NCBI GenBank assembly: GCA_946615875.1
Contig: CAMOIK010000109.1
Location: 1-6,665 of the forward strand
Length of the DNA: 6,665 bases
From: an uncultured Verrucomicrobiota bacterium
Lineage (GTDB): Bacteria > Verrucomicrobiota > Kiritimatiellia > RFP12 > UBA1067
Reading direction: 5' to 3'
The notes under the pieces were generated by a model. The model was not told the origin of the DNA and ran no database searches. It was given only the letters and a program-made list of their open reading frames with translations. Shown here one piece after another: positions 5,818 through 6,665 of this stretch (position 1 is its first letter; every line of letters begins with the position of its first letter). The position numbers and the translations under genes were made by a program.

Positions 5818-5821
5818 GTGC
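5808..5821. promoter_or_regulatory. Dyad over the -35 box, candidate operator
   Basis: GCACTT-TC-AAGTGC is a 14-base inverted repeat with two perfect six-base arms, and it contains the whole -35 hexamer of the D-I-K promoter. A repressor bound here would block RNA polymerase. Which regulator is unknown; the dyad could also be chance. Confidence 0.4.
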
Positions 5822-5888
5822 CAGCACGCTTTTTGTCGCGCCCCGCCGCGGCCGAGCGACTCCGGCCCCCGGCCCCGCCATGGTCATG

Positions 5889-5956
5889 AAAAGAGACGCT
5901 GCGGAGCCTCCTGGACGACGCGCCCGAATGGGCCGCGCGTCCGGGGAACTCCGCAG
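5889..5956 (-). terminator. Large imperfect hairpin terminator after the sialate lyase gene
   Basis: CTCCGCAG (5949-5956) and CTGCGGAG (5899-5906) form the base of a stem of about 58 bases whose inner arms GGACG-CGCG-CCC and GGG-CGCG-CGTCC also pair, each with one bulged base, around the loop GAAT. On the minus strand it is followed at once by CGTCTCTTTTC, a T-rich tail. It separates the lyase transcript from the ATPase promoter about 70 bases further on. Confidence 0.65.
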
Positions 5957-5966
5957 TGCCGCGATC

Positions 5967-5987
5967 GCAGCGCCGCAACGGCGCTGC
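5967..5987 (-). other. Perfect 9-bp hairpin just after the lyase stop codon
   Basis: GCAGCGCCG-CAA-CGGCGCTGC, nine pairs with a three-base loop, begins ten bases past the stop codon of the lyase gene. It lacks a T tract and sits before the larger terminator hairpin, an arrangement like that after the hsp20 pair. It probably stabilises or helps end the transcript. Confidence 0.55.
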
Positions 5988-5997
5988 CGCGCGCGGC

Positions 5998-6665
5998 TTA
6001 CTTGTAGCCGATCTTCTTGAGGCGGGCCACGCAGTCGGCCTTGGCCGCTTCGGAGAGCGAGACGTTCGGGAGACGGACGCCGCCCATATCCAGGCCCCAC
6101 ACCTTCATCATGGCCTTGCCGCCGGCGACGCCGCCGTACTGCACGAGGATGTCCACGATGTCGCAAACCTGCTTCATGCCCTTCTCGGCCTTCTTCAGGT
6201 CGCCCTTCTTCACCGCGTCCCAGATCTTGTAGTAGATGCCTGCGGAATAGTTGTAGGTCGAGCCGATGGCGGACTTGGCGCCGAGCGCGACGGCGCCGGC
6301 GAACCACTCGTCGATGCCCCACGTGATGTCATACTTGCCGCCGCAGGCGCGCAGGCAGCGCTGGTACATGTAGAGGTCGGGGTAGTTGAACTTGATGCCC
6401 GCGAGGTTGGCGATCTTCCCGTCGGCCGCCTCGAGGAACTTCTGCATATCGAAGTTCACGCCGCTCATCGACGTGTGGTAGTAGTAGAAGGGAAGCTTGG
6501 TCGAAGTCTTGAGCGCCTCCTTGAGATACGCCACCAGCGCATCTACCGAACCGGGCTTGAAGAAGTTCGGCGGCACGATGCTCGTGGCGTCCATCCCGCA
6601 CTTGACGGCATATGCGCCGAGCTCCTGCACGTCCGGCAGGGCGAGCGCGCCGATGTGCGCGATGA
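5998..6665 (-). CDS. nanA: N-acetylneuraminate lyase, 5' end cut by the window edge
   Basis: The last 221 or so residues of a class I aldolase of the DapA/NanA superfamily, which splits N-acetylneuraminate into pyruvate and N-acetylmannosamine in the cytoplasm. The frame is open to the window edge: IAHIGALALPDVQELGAYAV leads into the rest, so the GTG at 6630 is an internal Val codon, not the start. About 80 N-terminal residues, with the pyruvate-carboxylate-binding loop, lie outside. Visible landmarks: the catalytic Tyr in FYYYHTSMSGV (codon 6480-6478), the Schiff-base Lys in AGIKFNYPDL (codon 6393-6391), GIDEWF, and GSTYNYSA. FYYYH, GIDE, GSTYNY and MGGVRLP resemble animal N-acetylneuraminate pyruvate-lyases more than dihydrodipicolinate synthase, hence the call; another family aldolase remains possible. 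Two hairpins end the transcript before the ATPase promoter. Confidence 0.87.
   Translation of the reverse strand, partial: IAHIGALALPDVQELGAYAVKCGMDATSIVPPNFFKPGSVDALVAYLKEALKTSTKLPFYYYHTSMSGVNFDMQKFLEAADGKIANLAGIKFNYPDLYMYQRCLRACGGKYDITWGIDEWFAGAVALGAKSAIGSTYNYSAGIYYKIWDAVKKGDLKKAEKGMKQVCDIVDILVQYGGVAGGKAMMKVWGLDMGGVRLPNVSLSEAAKADCVARLKKIGYK

Noticed and set aside
5803..5825. Sigma-54-like TGGCAC...GTGC upstream of subunit D
   Set aside because: The GG and GC elements are one base too far apart and TTGC is not matched, while a better sigma-70 type promoter overlaps it.

Overview
The window is a GC-rich stretch of bacterial DNA, probably from a Gram-negative, diderm, host- or gut-associated lineage of the Planctomycetota-Verrucomicrobiota-Chlamydiota type (Kiritimatiellae or Lentisphaerae would fit; this is inference only). 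The reasons are an outer-membrane barrel protein with a signal peptide and C-terminal Phe, a V/A-type ATPase arranged D-I-K as in chlamydiae and spirochaetes, and an N-acetylneuraminate lyase of the animal-like type.

Layout. Positions 1-219 hold no gene but contain a tandem 22-bp repeat and two matched hairpins with the same loop. Positions 220-649 are a scar: the C-terminal tail of what looks like a glycoside hydrolase (minus strand) abuts an internally deleted IS30-like transposase fragment (plus strand). Positions 650-1003 are a gene-free leader. Positions 1004-1758 carry two small heat-shock (Hsp20) genes in tandem on the plus strand, closed by a strong hairpin terminator that also lies at the 3' end of the convergent outer-membrane protein gene (1856-2770, minus). 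That gene has a recognisable sigma-70 type promoter (2835-2864) placed just behind the terminator of the next unit.

Positions 2942-5777 (minus) are a compact three-gene V/A-ATPase operon transcribed D, I, K: a central-stalk subunit, the membrane stator subunit with its essential Arg, and the four-helix rotor subunit. The rotor protein keeps the set of residues known to bind Na+ in the Enterococcus hirae enzyme, so a sodium-coupled enzyme is predicted. The catalytic A and B subunits and E are not upstream; instead D has its own promoter with a perfect TATAAT only about ten bases before the start codon, implying a leaderless or nearly leaderless mRNA, and a 14-bp dyad covers the -35 box. Upstream, beyond a large terminator hairpin, lies the 3' two-thirds of an N-acetylneuraminate lyase gene (5998 to the window edge, minus strand), pointing to sialic-acid use.

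I see no defence system, CRISPR array, tRNA or rRNA. The most notable points are the detached D-I-K operon with its leaderless-type promoter and dyad, the sodium-site signature in subunit K, and the repeat/hairpin cluster at the left edge.
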